A DNA stretch of 13,477 nucleotides. Origin: Clostridiales bacterium (GTDB taxonomy: Bacteria; Bacillota; Clostridia; Saccharofermentanales; Saccharofermentanaceae). Every line of letters begins with the position of its first letter. Positions within the stretch are counted from its first letter, which is position 1. Both the position numbers and the translations under genes were made by a program. The notes under the pieces were generated by a model, which saw only the letters and a list, made by a program, of their open reading frames with translations, had not been told where the DNA came from and made no database searches. This document shows positions 8,110 to 13,477 of this stretch, one piece after another. The DNA is taken from NCBI GenBank assembly GCA_017612755.1, contig JAGAFH010000199.1, forward strand, positions 1 through 13,477, given 5' to 3'.

Positions 8110-8697
8110 TTACTTCGCATTTTCTGCTTCTTCTGCATCTTTATGCATATAGTACTCAGACAGATTGTCCACTGCATTCCTGTAAGCATCTGCACTGACA
8201 CCATACGCATCATATGATACCACTGTTACCAGCTTATCGTCAGCAGGAACCGGAATATATACTACCTGATTTGAGTTTGGATCCTGCATACCGAGGGCGA
8301 GGGCCTGGGCCCTGACGCTGTCGATATCGGTAATACCGTTCATATCTTCCTCTGAATCAAGGATCTGCTTCTTTAATACGGAGATCTCATCCTTAAGGTC
8401 GGAATTGTCACGGGAGATCTCGGAAAGCTCCATCTGAGGGTAGATGAGGAGCCATACAAAGAATCCGACCATGATGATAAGACCTACACATACAACGGTC
8501 TCAAAGAACCTTCTTCTTGTAAGTCTCCTGATCTTTTTCTTGAGAAGAGCATTCTTTTCCTTCTCGGTGAGCTTATCTTCAGGCTCAAGATGGCTGTCCG
8601 GATAGGTAAAGATGATCTCTTCAACGGAAGGCTCATACACAGTGGTATAGCCTTTTCTTGTTGACTTTCTGTTCCTGGTTCCCTCTGCAACAGGCAT
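8110..8697 (-). CDS. ftsL: FtsL-like divisome bitopic membrane protein
   Basis: The 195-residue protein has a charged cytoplasmic N-terminus (1-64, ending in the basic KKKIRRLTRRR), one membrane helix (about 65-86), and then a predicted coiled coil (about 90-120; NSDLKDEISVLKKQILDSEE). A short end segment, DSVRAQALALGMQDPNSNQ (126-144), resembles the conserved end of FtsL/DivIC proteins (an 'A..LGM..P...Q' pattern). Such proteins bridge FtsQ/DivIB to the FtsW-FtsI synthase. Sequence conservation in this family is low, so the name rests on topology plus position between rsmH and the class B PBP, where ftsL normally sits. I start it at 8697: GGAGG lies 10 bases upstream and rsmH ends 2 bases before. 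The longer reading from 8748 would lie wholly within rsmH. The cytoplasmic part is longer than in B. subtilis FtsL. Confidence 0.85.
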   Translation of the reverse strand: MPVAEGTRNRKSTRKGYTTVYEPSVEEIIFTYPDSHLEPEDKLTEKEKNALLKKKIRRLTRRRFFETVVCVGLIIMVGFFVWLLIYPQMELSEISRDNSDLKDEISVLKKQILDSEEDMNGITDIDSVRAQALALGMQDPNSNQVVYIPVPADDKLVTVVSYDAYGVSADAYRNAVDNLSEYYMHKDAEEAENAK

Positions 8698-8699
8698 TT

Positions 8700-9659
8700 T
8701 CAGTTTTCCTCCGACCCGATCCTCTCGAAAACACGGAGCTTGCAGCAATGTGCTCTCGAATTGTTCTTTATTTCGTCATCCCCCGCCGTTACCGGCTTTT
8801 TTGTTATAACCTTTCCGAGACTCTTCTTTCCGCATACACATACCGGAAAGTCCCTGGGACATGTACATGGAGATTCCATATCCCTGAAAGATTCTTTTAC
8901 CAGGCGGTCTTCAAGGGAATGGAACGAGATGACGGCGATCCTTCCCCCGTCCTTAAGACAGCCGGGTGCATCCTTAAGCAGTTTCTCGACGGAAGAGAGC
9001 TCGTGATTGACTTCGATCCTTATTGCCTGGAAGCACCTTCTTGCAGGATGCTGGTCCTCCGCCCTCGCCTTAGAAGGAACATATGATGCGATCCTGGACG
9101 CCAGCTCCAGAGTTGTCTCAAAGGGTCTGGTCTTTCTGTCTCTCACGATACCTGCGGCTATCCTCCCGGAATAACGCTCCTCACCGTAGATCTTGAAGAT
9201 CCTGGCGAGCTTATCCTCCGGATATGTGTTGACTACGGTCTTCGCAGTCAGATCGGATGTGGTATCCATCCTCATATCAAGAGGGCCGTCATATGCATAG
9301 GAGAATCCCCGTTCCGGAGTGTCTATCTGATGGGATGACACTCCCAGATCCGCAAGTATTCCGTCTGCTTTATCAAGGTTCAATTCATTAAGTACGTTTC
9401 TTATCTCCGAGAAGTCAGACCTGACAATGATCCAGTTATCATGTCCCTCAGCCTTCTTCCGGCATACCGCCAGAGCTTCGTCGTCCTTATCAAGGGATAC
9501 CAGCCTGCCTTCAGGAGAAAGCCTTTCAAGTATTCCCATGCTGTGTCCGCCACCGCCTGCGGTACAGTCCACATACAGACCGTCAGGCTTGATATCCAGC
9601 ATCTCCATGCACTCGTTAAAGAGCACAGGGATATGGGAGAAATCAGAGTCCTTCGACAT
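8700..9659 (-). CDS. rsmH: RsmH (MraW), 16S rRNA (cytosine-1402-N4)-methyltransferase
   Basis: RsmH methylates the N4 position of C1402 in 16S rRNA using S-adenosylmethionine, fine-tuning the ribosomal P site. The 319-residue length is normal. Motifs in order: HIPVL near the N-terminus (9-13), the SAM-binding DCTAGGGGHS (31-40), ADLGVSSHQID (103-113), RGFSY (117-121) and DMRMD (128-132). HPARRCFQAIRIEVN (204-218) corresponds to the usual HPATRTFQALRI..N. ISFHSLEDRLVK (244-255) and a Cys cluster, CTC...CVC (265-276), common in Firmicute members, follow. The start overlaps the end of mraZ by 17 bases, with GGAG 10 bases upstream inside mraZ. Its place second in the dcw cluster is the standard one. 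Confidence 0.97.
   Translation of the reverse strand: MSKDSDFSHIPVLFNECMEMLDIKPDGLYVDCTAGGGGHSMGILERLSPEGRLVSLDKDDEALAVCRKKAEGHDNWIIVRSDFSEIRNVLNELNLDKADGILADLGVSSHQIDTPERGFSYAYDGPLDMRMDTTSDLTAKTVVNTYPEDKLARIFKIYGEERYSGRIAAGIVRDRKTRPFETTLELASRIASYVPSKARAEDQHPARRCFQAIRIEVNHELSSVEKLLKDAPGCLKDGGRIAVISFHSLEDRLVKESFRDMESPCTCPRDFPVCVCGKKSLGKVITKKPVTAGDDEIKNNSRAHCCKLRVFERIGSEEN
8708..8712 (-). promoter_or_regulatory. Ribosome binding site of the ftsL-like gene
   Basis: GGAGG lies 10 bases before the ATG at 8697 and within the last codons of rsmH. It supports the 8697 start over the upstream in-frame ATG at 8748. Confidence 0.75.
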
Positions 9660-10074
9660 AATATGTGGTCTCCAGTCCTTCTATCGAACCGATATCGTGA
9701 TCCTCGTGCTCGTAGAAGTCCTTTGTGCAGATATCAAGCTTTCCGTCATCGTTAAATACGCAGATCTCGTCTCCGGCTTTGGCTCCGATCTTTTCCCAGA
9801 GCTCTCCAGTGACGCTGATCCTGCCCTGGGAGTCCACATTGACCTCAAGGGCTTCACCGATAATGGCACGCTTGATCTTTCTGACCTTCGGATCCATAGA
9901 GTTAAGTCCGCCGAGCTGGGCTTTGATCTTCCCGAAATGCTCTTTGGAATAAACGCAAAGATAGCCGACATCAAGGCTGTTTGTTACAACGACCTCTGAT
10001 CCCAGCTCTTCTTTCTGCTTTGAAGGGATGAAGAATCTTCCCTTAGCATCGATCTTCTTTGTGTCTCTTGCCAC
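9643..10074 (-). CDS. mraZ: MraZ, transcriptional regulator of the dcw cluster
   Basis: MraZ is a ring-forming DNA-binding protein with two tandem SpoVT/AbrB-type half-domains that represses its own operon in several bacteria. The 143-residue product has both signature loops, DAKGRFFIP (9-17) and DSQGRISV (81-88), about 72 residues apart as expected. The start is GTG at 10074-10072. The frame has no ATG between an upstream in-frame stop and residue 60, and GGAG sits 5 bases before the GTG. The N-terminus reads MARDTKKIDAKGR and lacks the usual F.GEY.H segment before D.KGR, which is slightly unusual. It is the first gene of the dcw operon, preceded by a promoter and by GTGG boxes that probably form its own operator. 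It overlaps rsmH by 17 bases. Confidence 0.96.
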   Translation of the reverse strand: MARDTKKIDAKGRFFIPSKQKEELGSEVVVTNSLDVGYLCVYSKEHFGKIKAQLGGLNSMDPKVRKIKRAIIGEALEVNVDSQGRISVTGELWEKIGAKAGDEICVFNDDGKLDICTKDFYEHEDHDIGSIEGLETTYYVEGL

Positions 10075-10079
10075 TATTT

Positions 10080-10083
10080 CTCC
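10080..10083 (-). promoter_or_regulatory. Ribosome binding site deciding the GTG start of mraZ
   Basis: GGAG ends 5 bases before the GTG at 10074. No in-frame ATG exists between it and the upstream in-frame TAA, so GTG is the only well-placed start. Confidence 0.8.
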
Positions 10084-10092
10084 GGGTGGCTT

Positions 10093-10137
10093 CCATTTTT
10101 CTCCACTTTAGTGAAATTTTCATCCACTTTTCGCCAC
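10093..10137 (-). promoter_or_regulatory. Candidate MraZ operator: phased GTGG boxes
   Basis: On the coding strand three GTGG boxes and one ATGG box begin at 10137, 10127, 10106 and 10096, each preceded by A/G-rich sequence (aggTGG, aagTGG, aagTGG, aaaTGG). Spacings are 10, 21 and 10 bases, so all lie on about the same face of the helix. MraZ proteins are known to bind tandem short TGG-containing repeats with a 10-bp period upstream of their own gene (TGGGN boxes in E. coli, AAAGTG-type boxes in mycoplasmas). The array lies just downstream of the predicted transcription start and ends 9 bases before the Shine-Dalgarno, where bound MraZ could block transcription. The sequence pattern is seen; binding is inferred. 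Confidence 0.7.
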
Positions 10138-10145
10138 CTGAATGT

Positions 10146-10174
10146 ATTTTACTTGTAACAAAACAGTTAATCAA
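10146..10174 (-). promoter_or_regulatory. Predicted sigma-A-type promoter of the dcw operon
   Basis: The -35 box TTGATT (10174-10169) and -10 box TAAAAT (10151-10146) are separated by exactly 17 bases. A/T-rich sequence lies upstream of the -35 and could act as an UP element. Transcription would begin near 10139, giving a 5' leader of about 65 bases that contains the GTGG boxes. This is the only good promoter I see in the 10075-10343 gap. Confidence 0.65.
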
Positions 10175-10243
10175 GAGGAAATATCTAAATTTCTTGTTTT
10201 TTTCGTTAAATTCTTGAGCATACCGCCCAAAATCGCACAACGA

Positions 10244-10274
10244 ATAAGGGCGGAGCCGAAGCTGCCGCCCTTAT
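10244..10274 (-). terminator. Hairpin with UUCG loop after the padR operon
   Basis: A perfect 10-bp stem (ATAAGGGCGG with CCGCCCTTAT) continues, past one bulged C, into AGC/GCT closed by a TTCG tetraloop in the minus-strand transcript. It begins about 70 bases after the stop of the small membrane protein gene. Only a broken, mildly T-rich stretch (TTATTCGTTG) follows, so it may be an imperfect intrinsic terminator or an RNA-stabilising hairpin. It separates the padR unit from the dcw promoter. The rest of the gap, 10275-10343, is A/T-rich with no gene that I can see. Confidence 0.5.
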
Positions 10275-10343
10275 CCTATTTGGAATATCATATCGAAAAT
10301 GGCATTTAAAACTCAATTTTCCATCCAATCTCTTCCCTTATCC

Positions 10344-10721
10344 TCATCCTATATCTATCTTATCCCCATCAGCACTATCAATATGAATTCCATCCACACC
10401 GACCTGGATCTCGTCCCCGCCGGTAGAAACATAAACTTCGCCTAATTCGACCTGTACGTTGCTTCCGTTATCATCGATCTTGATACCGTCCTGAAGGTCA
10501 AAGACTGTATCCCCGTCCTGACCTTTGATGATGATCCTGTCGGCATCACCATACTTATCGCAAAGGTCCGTGAACCACTGGAAGCTCTCCTTGAAAGACT
10601 CGGAGCCCACTTCCTTCTTTATTCCGACGATAAAAGTAAAAAGCGTAACAACGGCCATTATCACTGCAAGGATAAGAGAGATAAGTCCCGTGATCAGCAT
10701 CGTAATATCAGACTTTTTCAT
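10344..10721 (-). CDS. Small acidic single-pass membrane protein of unknown function
   Basis: I do not recognise this 125-residue protein. It has one hydrophobic helix near the N-terminus (about 8-34) following MKKSDI, then an extracytoplasmic or cytoplasmic tail of about 90 residues that is strongly acidic. The second half alternates hydrophobic and polar residues with Asp/Gly turns: DGIKIDDNG, GDEIQVGVDGIHID and ADGDKIDIG are loosely repeated. This suggests short beta strands, as in beta-helix or DUF4097-like domains. In Firmicutes, PadR and DUF1700 genes are often followed by a DUF4097-type gene, so this could be a minimal relative; that is inference. The ATG lies 1 base after the DUF1700 stop, with GGAGG about 10 bases upstream, so it is surely the third gene of the padR operon. 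Confidence 0.88.
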   Translation of the reverse strand: MKKSDITMLITGLISLILAVIMAVVTLFTFIVGIKKEVGSESFKESFQWFTDLCDKYGDADRIIIKGQDGDTVFDLQDGIKIDDNGSNVQVELGEVYVSTGGDEIQVGVDGIHIDSADGDKIDIG

Positions 10722-10722
10722 A

Positions 10723-11283
10723 TCACAGTCCCTCCTTCCAGATCTTCTTGTTCCAGCTGATGTACTTACCGGTACCGATAACGAAATACTTTGTTACAAG
10801 GATTATCAGTACTGCGACAAATACGACTGCCAGAGCAATGGTAATAGCCAGACAGATACCGGCAGCAAGGAAATTCCCGAAACCGGGGATCGCCAGTACA
10901 AGTCCCACAAGTCCGGCGATAAGGCCGATCTCTATAGCGCCTACTGTGAAGATGGCACATACGATAGCTATCCACAAGGGGATCGCAACAAAGAGGTTAA
11001 AGAGGATAACGAAGATCGCACTTGCTGTTGTATCCTTCTGTCTTGCGTTCTGGACAGGAGCCTGCTTCTTCTGGAGTACCGAAGCTACCGTTCCGCCTTC
11101 CCTGAAGGACTTAGCCAGTTCCTCGGGGCTTCCGAGCCCGGCAGCGATATCTTCCTCTGTCTTTCCATGAGCAACCCCTTCATCAAAGTGTTCACCGATA
11201 TCGTCCATTATGTCTTTGACGTCCTTGTAGGACATCTGCCCGAGTTCACTTTCGAGCTTCTCAAGATATTCTTTCTTATTCAT
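10723..11283 (-). CDS. DUF1700/HAAS-type membrane protein, PadR partner
   Basis: The 186-residue protein begins with the HAAS signature. Residues 1-62 form a small helical domain (MNKKEYLEKLE...YKDVKDIMDDIGEHFDEG...LGSPEELAKSF) typical of DUF1700 proteins that are genetically tied to PadR regulators. A linker (63-85) is followed by three or so hydrophobic helices (about 86-108, 109-132, 137-165), rich in Ala, Ile and Gly, and a short basic end. The family is thought to act with PadR in sensing or membrane stress control, but the molecular role is not established. The ATG overlaps the padR stop by 4 bases (ATGA) and is preceded by a strong AGGAGG within padR. The unknown acidic protein follows after 1 base. 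Confidence 0.9.
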   Translation of the reverse strand: MNKKEYLEKLESELGQMSYKDVKDIMDDIGEHFDEGVAHGKTEEDIAAGLGSPEELAKSFREGGTVASVLQKKQAPVQNARQKDTTASAIFVILFNLFVAIPLWIAIVCAIFTVGAIEIGLIAGLVGLVLAIPGFGNFLAAGICLAITIALAVVFVAVLIILVTKYFVIGTGKYISWNKKIWKEGL

Positions 11284-11594
11284 GATATTCCTCCTATAAG
11301 CTTATCCACAGCTTCGGCAAACTCCCGCCATTCCTTCCTGTCCCCCTCCAGTTTCTTCTTCCCTTCAGGAGTGATGTGGTAATACTTCCTTGGCGGTCCG
11401 TTCTGGGATTCCTTCAGGTATGTGGTCACATAACCCTCGGAAGCCATCTTACGCAAGATCGGATATACCGTTCCGTCTGCCAGCTGGATCATCCTCGACA
11501 GGCTGTCCGCAAGATCGTAGCCGTAACTGTCTTTATCTTCCAGCACCGCCAGGACACACATGTCGAGTACGCCTTTTTTGAACTGACTATTCAT
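11280..11594 (-). CDS. PadR-family transcriptional repressor
   Basis: This is a winged-helix repressor of the short PadR subfamily (104 residues). Family features: MNSQFKKGVLDMCVLAVL at the start, SYGYDLADSLS (23-33), the DNA-recognition and wing region DGTVYPILRKMASEGYV (40-56), and PPRKYYHITPEGKKKL (67-82) in the wing hairpin. A C-terminal dimerisation helix follows. The start at 11594 matches the family N-terminus and has GGAAGGG 6 bases upstream. An ATG two codons earlier (11600) abuts the Shine-Dalgarno, and the far-upstream ATG at 11687 would precede the promoter. It is first in a three-gene operon with the DUF1700 protein and an unknown membrane protein, and probably represses that operon itself. 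The inducing signal cannot be told from sequence. Confidence 0.93.
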   Translation of the reverse strand: MNSQFKKGVLDMCVLAVLEDKDSYGYDLADSLSRMIQLADGTVYPILRKMASEGYVTTYLKESQNGPPRKYYHITPEGKKKLEGDRKEWREFAEAVDKLIGGIS

Positions 11595-11600
11595 CCGCAT

Positions 11601-11607
11601 CCCTTCC
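11601..11607 (-). promoter_or_regulatory. Ribosome binding site deciding the padR start
   Basis: GGAAGGG ends 6 bases before the ATG at 11594 but directly touches the alternative ATG at 11600. This spacing favours 11594. Confidence 0.6.
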
Positions 11608-11622
11608 TTTCCATTTATTCTT

Positions 11623-11649
11623 ACAGTAGTAATCATAACACGGTACTGT
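11623..11649 (-). promoter_or_regulatory. Candidate PadR operator palindrome
   Basis: An exact inverted repeat, ACAGTA-15 bases-TACTGT, surrounds the predicted -10 box of the padR promoter. Arm centres are about 21 bases apart, two helical turns, suiting a dimeric winged-helix repressor. PadR proteins typically bind palindromes overlapping their own promoters. The repeat is seen; its use by PadR is inferred. Confidence 0.5.
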
Positions 11650-11660
11650 TTAATGTTCAA
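11632..11660 (-). promoter_or_regulatory. Predicted promoter of the padR operon
   Basis: The -35 box TTGAAC (11660-11655) and -10 box TATGAT (11637-11632) have a 17-base spacer. A T/A tract just upstream (about 11666-11679) may serve both as the U-tract of the rodA terminator and as an UP-like element. The predicted start is near 11625, giving a leader of about 30 bases. Confidence 0.6.
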
Positions 11661-11670
11661 TACTGAATTT

Positions 11671-11722
11671 AAAAAAATACCAAACAATATTCTATACCCC
11701 TCCGGGCATCAGACCTGTTTGG
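11671..11722 (-). terminator. Probable terminator of the lgt-rodA unit
   Basis: CCAAACA (11722-11716), inside the last codons of rodA, is exactly complementary to TGTTTGG (11686-11680), which is followed by TA and seven T residues (11677-11671). The long loop holds a small CCC-GGA-GGG hairpin. Stem plus T-run suits an intrinsic terminator, but the long loop makes it less certain. Confidence 0.45.
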
Positions 11723-12836
11723 CTTCCATTGATATATTAAGTATTATTCCGAAAGATATATAATTAACCATCATGGCTGTTCCGCCGAGAGATATAAAGG
11801 GCAGCGGGATACCTGTGATAGGCAAAAGTCCCACGGACATTCCCATATTCTCTATAAAGTGGAAGGCAAAGGATGCCGCCAGACCGACGACGATAAAGGA
11901 ATATGATTTCCTTGAAGCCCTGGAAGCCACGAAAAGACAGCGGCAAAGGAAAAAGAAGGCCAGGAACAGTACGGCTGTCGTTCCGATAAATCCCAGATGC
12001 TCTGAGATAGCCGAAAAAACGAAGTCACTTTCCTTTACCGGGACCTTGATAAGGACTCCCGTATTATTACCCGTCAGTCCTCCTGAGGCAATGGCAGCCT
12101 TGGACTGGACCAGGTTAAACTCCGAAGCGGGATCCGCGCCCTCAAAGACCAGGGACAGGATCCTTCTCTTCTGATAATCTTCAAGATAGAATCTCCATAC
12201 AAAGGGTATACCTGCAACTATGACGCCCGAAGCGGCAAGAAGGAAGTATCTGTATTTCATTCCCCATACAAATAATATACATACAAAAGAGAATACTATT
12301 ACCATAGCAGTACCGAAGTCGGGCTGCTTAAGGATCAGGAGCATGGGAGGTCCATAGGTAAGAGCCAGATAAAGAACGCCCCTTTTCATGGTGATCCTCT
12401 TATCAGACATCCTCTCGAAGATATCGGCTGCACCCATGACAAGTCCGATCTTGGCCAGCTCACTGGGCTGGAAGTTTCCTATGACCGGGAGGTTGAGCCA
12501 GGCATCGGCGCCCCATTTCCAGGTCAGGTCATATCCGTCTATGGGCACCAGACACAAAAGGAAAAGGGCAACTCCGTATATGGTCCATCCGATTATCCAG
12601 AGGAAATGGGTATCCAGAAGGCAGATAATGATAGTGATAACGATCCCTATGACCGCCGCCGTTATCTGCCTGTAGAGATTTCCGGGATATGCATCATATC
12701 CTACGGCCAGGACCTTACTTAAGACATAAAGACCGATTATGGTAAGCATGAGAATAGGGACGATCAGATAATAATCGACAGTTCTGAAATAGTTGTAGCC
12801 GCGAAGCTTTTCTATTCCGGACTTGTTACCGGGCAT
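11709..12836 (-). CDS. rodA: RodA-type SEDS peptidoglycan glycosyltransferase
   Basis: This polytopic SEDS protein (375 residues, about ten membrane helices) polymerises glycan for cell elongation with a partner class B PBP not found here. Motifs: WKWGADAWLNLPVIGNFQPSE (106-126), QPDFGT (171-176) with the conserved Asp173, ESDFVFSAISEHLGF (269-283) whose Asp271 matches the essential catalytic-site Asp, and GLLPITGIPLPFISLGGTA (336-354). The SEDS motif there usually reads SYGG; Leu replaces Tyr. Both conserved Asp residues are present, unlike in the FtsW of this window. RodA rather than FtsW is chosen because of the lgt neighbour, the compact loops and a separate FtsW in the dcw operon. The start overlaps the lgt stop by 1 base (TAATG), with only a weak AGAGAAG upstream, so translation is probably coupled. 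Confidence 0.92.
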   Translation of the reverse strand: MPGNKSGIEKLRGYNYFRTVDYYLIVPILMLTIIGLYVLSKVLAVGYDAYPGNLYRQITAAVIGIVITIIICLLDTHFLWIIGWTIYGVALFLLCLVPIDGYDLTWKWGADAWLNLPVIGNFQPSELAKIGLVMGAADIFERMSDKRITMKRGVLYLALTYGPPMLLILKQPDFGTAMVIVFSFVCILFVWGMKYRYFLLAASGVIVAGIPFVWRFYLEDYQKRRILSLVFEGADPASEFNLVQSKAAIASGGLTGNNTGVLIKVPVKESDFVFSAISEHLGFIGTTAVLFLAFFFLCRCLFVASRASRKSYSFIVVGLAASFAFHFIENMGMSVGLLPITGIPLPFISLGGTAMMVNYISFGIILNISMEAKQV

Positions 12837-13477
12837 TATTTCTTCTCTTTCTTATCCTGTTTCTTCTCAGGAGCCTTTGTCTCGAAAAGTCTCTCGGGAA
12901 GAGGCTGCCTCTCAAGGTCCTTATACTGTGCAACTGCGATATAGATAAGTCCGGTAAGAACAAGGATCAGTGAAAGGATCTGGCTTGCCCTTACGTTGGA
13001 ATTACCGATATAGAGGGAATCTGTACGAAGTCCTTCAAGGAAGAATCTGGCAACTCCGTAGATGATCATATATACGCTCGTTGTCTCAAATGCATACTTG
13101 CTGCGCTTCCTTACCTGGAGGAGCACAAAGAAGAGTACCAGATTGATCATGGACTCATAGAGGAATGTGGGATGGACAGGCATGGAGCTGTCCAGATTGG
13201 GGCAGTTTCTCGAAAGGAAATCAGAAACGGCCTGGCTGGTCATTCCCCAGGGGAGCGTGGTAGTGGTACCGAAAGCTTCCTGGTTAAAGAAGTTCCCCCA
13301 TCTTCCGATAGCCTGTCCAAGAGGAACGTAGACGATACAGTAGTCTGCGCAGGTAGTAAAAGGGATATTCCTGATCTTCAGCATAATGAATCCGCCGAGA
13401 TAAGCTCCGATGATACCGCCATAGACGGCAAGTCCGCCGGATCTTGTATCGAAGATCCTGGAAAGATCCTTGGAGTA
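12836..13477 (-). CDS. lgt: Lgt, prolipoprotein diacylglyceryl transferase (N-terminus outside the window)
   Basis: Lgt transfers diacylglycerol from phosphatidylglycerol to the lipobox Cys of prolipoproteins in the cytoplasmic membrane. The window holds the C-terminal 213 residues; the frame is open to the edge, and roughly the first 80-110 residues should lie beyond it. Seen in order: the conserved TRSGGLAVYGGIIGAYLGG near the window edge, the family signature GRWGNFFNQEAFG with its essential Arg and Asn, HPTFLYES, ARFFLEGLRTDSLY, a last membrane helix, and a Lys-rich cytoplasmic tail (APEKKQDKKEKK). The in-frame Met at 13384 is internal, since clear Lgt sequence continues above it. The gene is joined to rodA by a 1-base overlap. 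Confidence 0.96.
   Translation of the reverse strand, partial: YSKDLSRIFDTRSGGLAVYGGIIGAYLGGFIMLKIRNIPFTTCADYCIVYVPLGQAIGRWGNFFNQEAFGTTTTLPWGMTSQAVSDFLSRNCPNLDSSMPVHPTFLYESMINLVLFFVLLQVRKRSKYAFETTSVYMIIYGVARFFLEGLRTDSLYIGNSNVRASQILSLILVLTGLIYIAVAQYKDLERQPLPERLFETKAPEKKQDKKEKK

Noticed and set aside
8698..8748. Upstream in-frame ATG that would lengthen the ftsL-like protein by 17 residues.
   Set aside because: It lies inside rsmH with no ribosome binding site, while GGAGG precedes the ATG at 8697 at normal spacing.
11595..11687. Longer padR reading starting at 11687.
   Set aside because: It would begin upstream of the predicted promoter and within the terminator; the added residues have no PadR-family similarity.
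1..13477. Mobile elements, CRISPR arrays, tRNA or rRNA genes, riboswitches.
   Set aside because: I saw no transposase, spaced direct repeats, tRNA cloverleaf or rRNA sequence; nearly the whole window is compact coding sequence.

Overview
The window is a run of bacterial cell-wall and cell-division genes, every one on the minus strand (transcription runs from high to low coordinates). Gene order, strong GGAGG-type ribosome binding sites, overlapping stop/start codons, a MurE with the meso-diaminopimelate signature, and a PadR/DUF1700 pair all suggest a Gram-positive, anaerobic Firmicute. I infer Clostridia, most likely a Lachnospiraceae-like species, but no marker here fixes the genus.

Reading in the direction of transcription, there are three units. 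(1) 13477-11709: the 3' part of lgt (prolipoprotein diacylglyceryl transferase) overlapping rodA (SEDS glycan polymerase of the elongation machinery), closed by a probable terminator. (2) 11660-10244: a promoter with a palindrome over its -10 box, then padR (repressor), a DUF1700/HAAS membrane protein and a small acidic single-pass membrane protein of unknown function, closed by a UUCG-loop hairpin. (3) 10174-1: the division and cell wall (dcw) cluster, with its own sigma-A-type promoter and an array of 10-bp-phased GTGG boxes matching an MraZ operator. Its genes are mraZ, rsmH, ftsL-like, ftsI (PASTA-containing class B PBP), murE, murF, ftsW, murG, and the start of a highly charged protein that by position may be FtsQ/DivIB and runs off the window.

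The dcw genes form one tightly coupled operon: neighbours overlap by 1-17 bases or lie 2-20 bases apart. Together they make UDP-MurNAc-pentapeptide (MurE, MurF), convert lipid I to lipid II (MurG), polymerise and cross-link it at the septum (FtsW, FtsI), and organise the divisome (FtsL-like, possible FtsQ). RsmH modifies 16S rRNA and MraZ probably controls the operon. mraY and murD, which usually lie between murF and ftsW, are absent; only six bases separate those genes.

This is mostly a conserved housekeeping region, and I see no clearly undescribed system, mobile element, CRISPR array, rRNA or tRNA. The points most worth a second look are the MraZ operator, a His in place of a conserved Asp in FtsW, a KTS in place of KTG in the PBP, the missing mraY-murD pair, the unknown small protein with PadR/DUF1700, and the long charged N-terminus of the last protein. 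The only non-coding stretches over 100 bases are 10075-10343 and 11595-11708. Both hold the regulatory sites listed.
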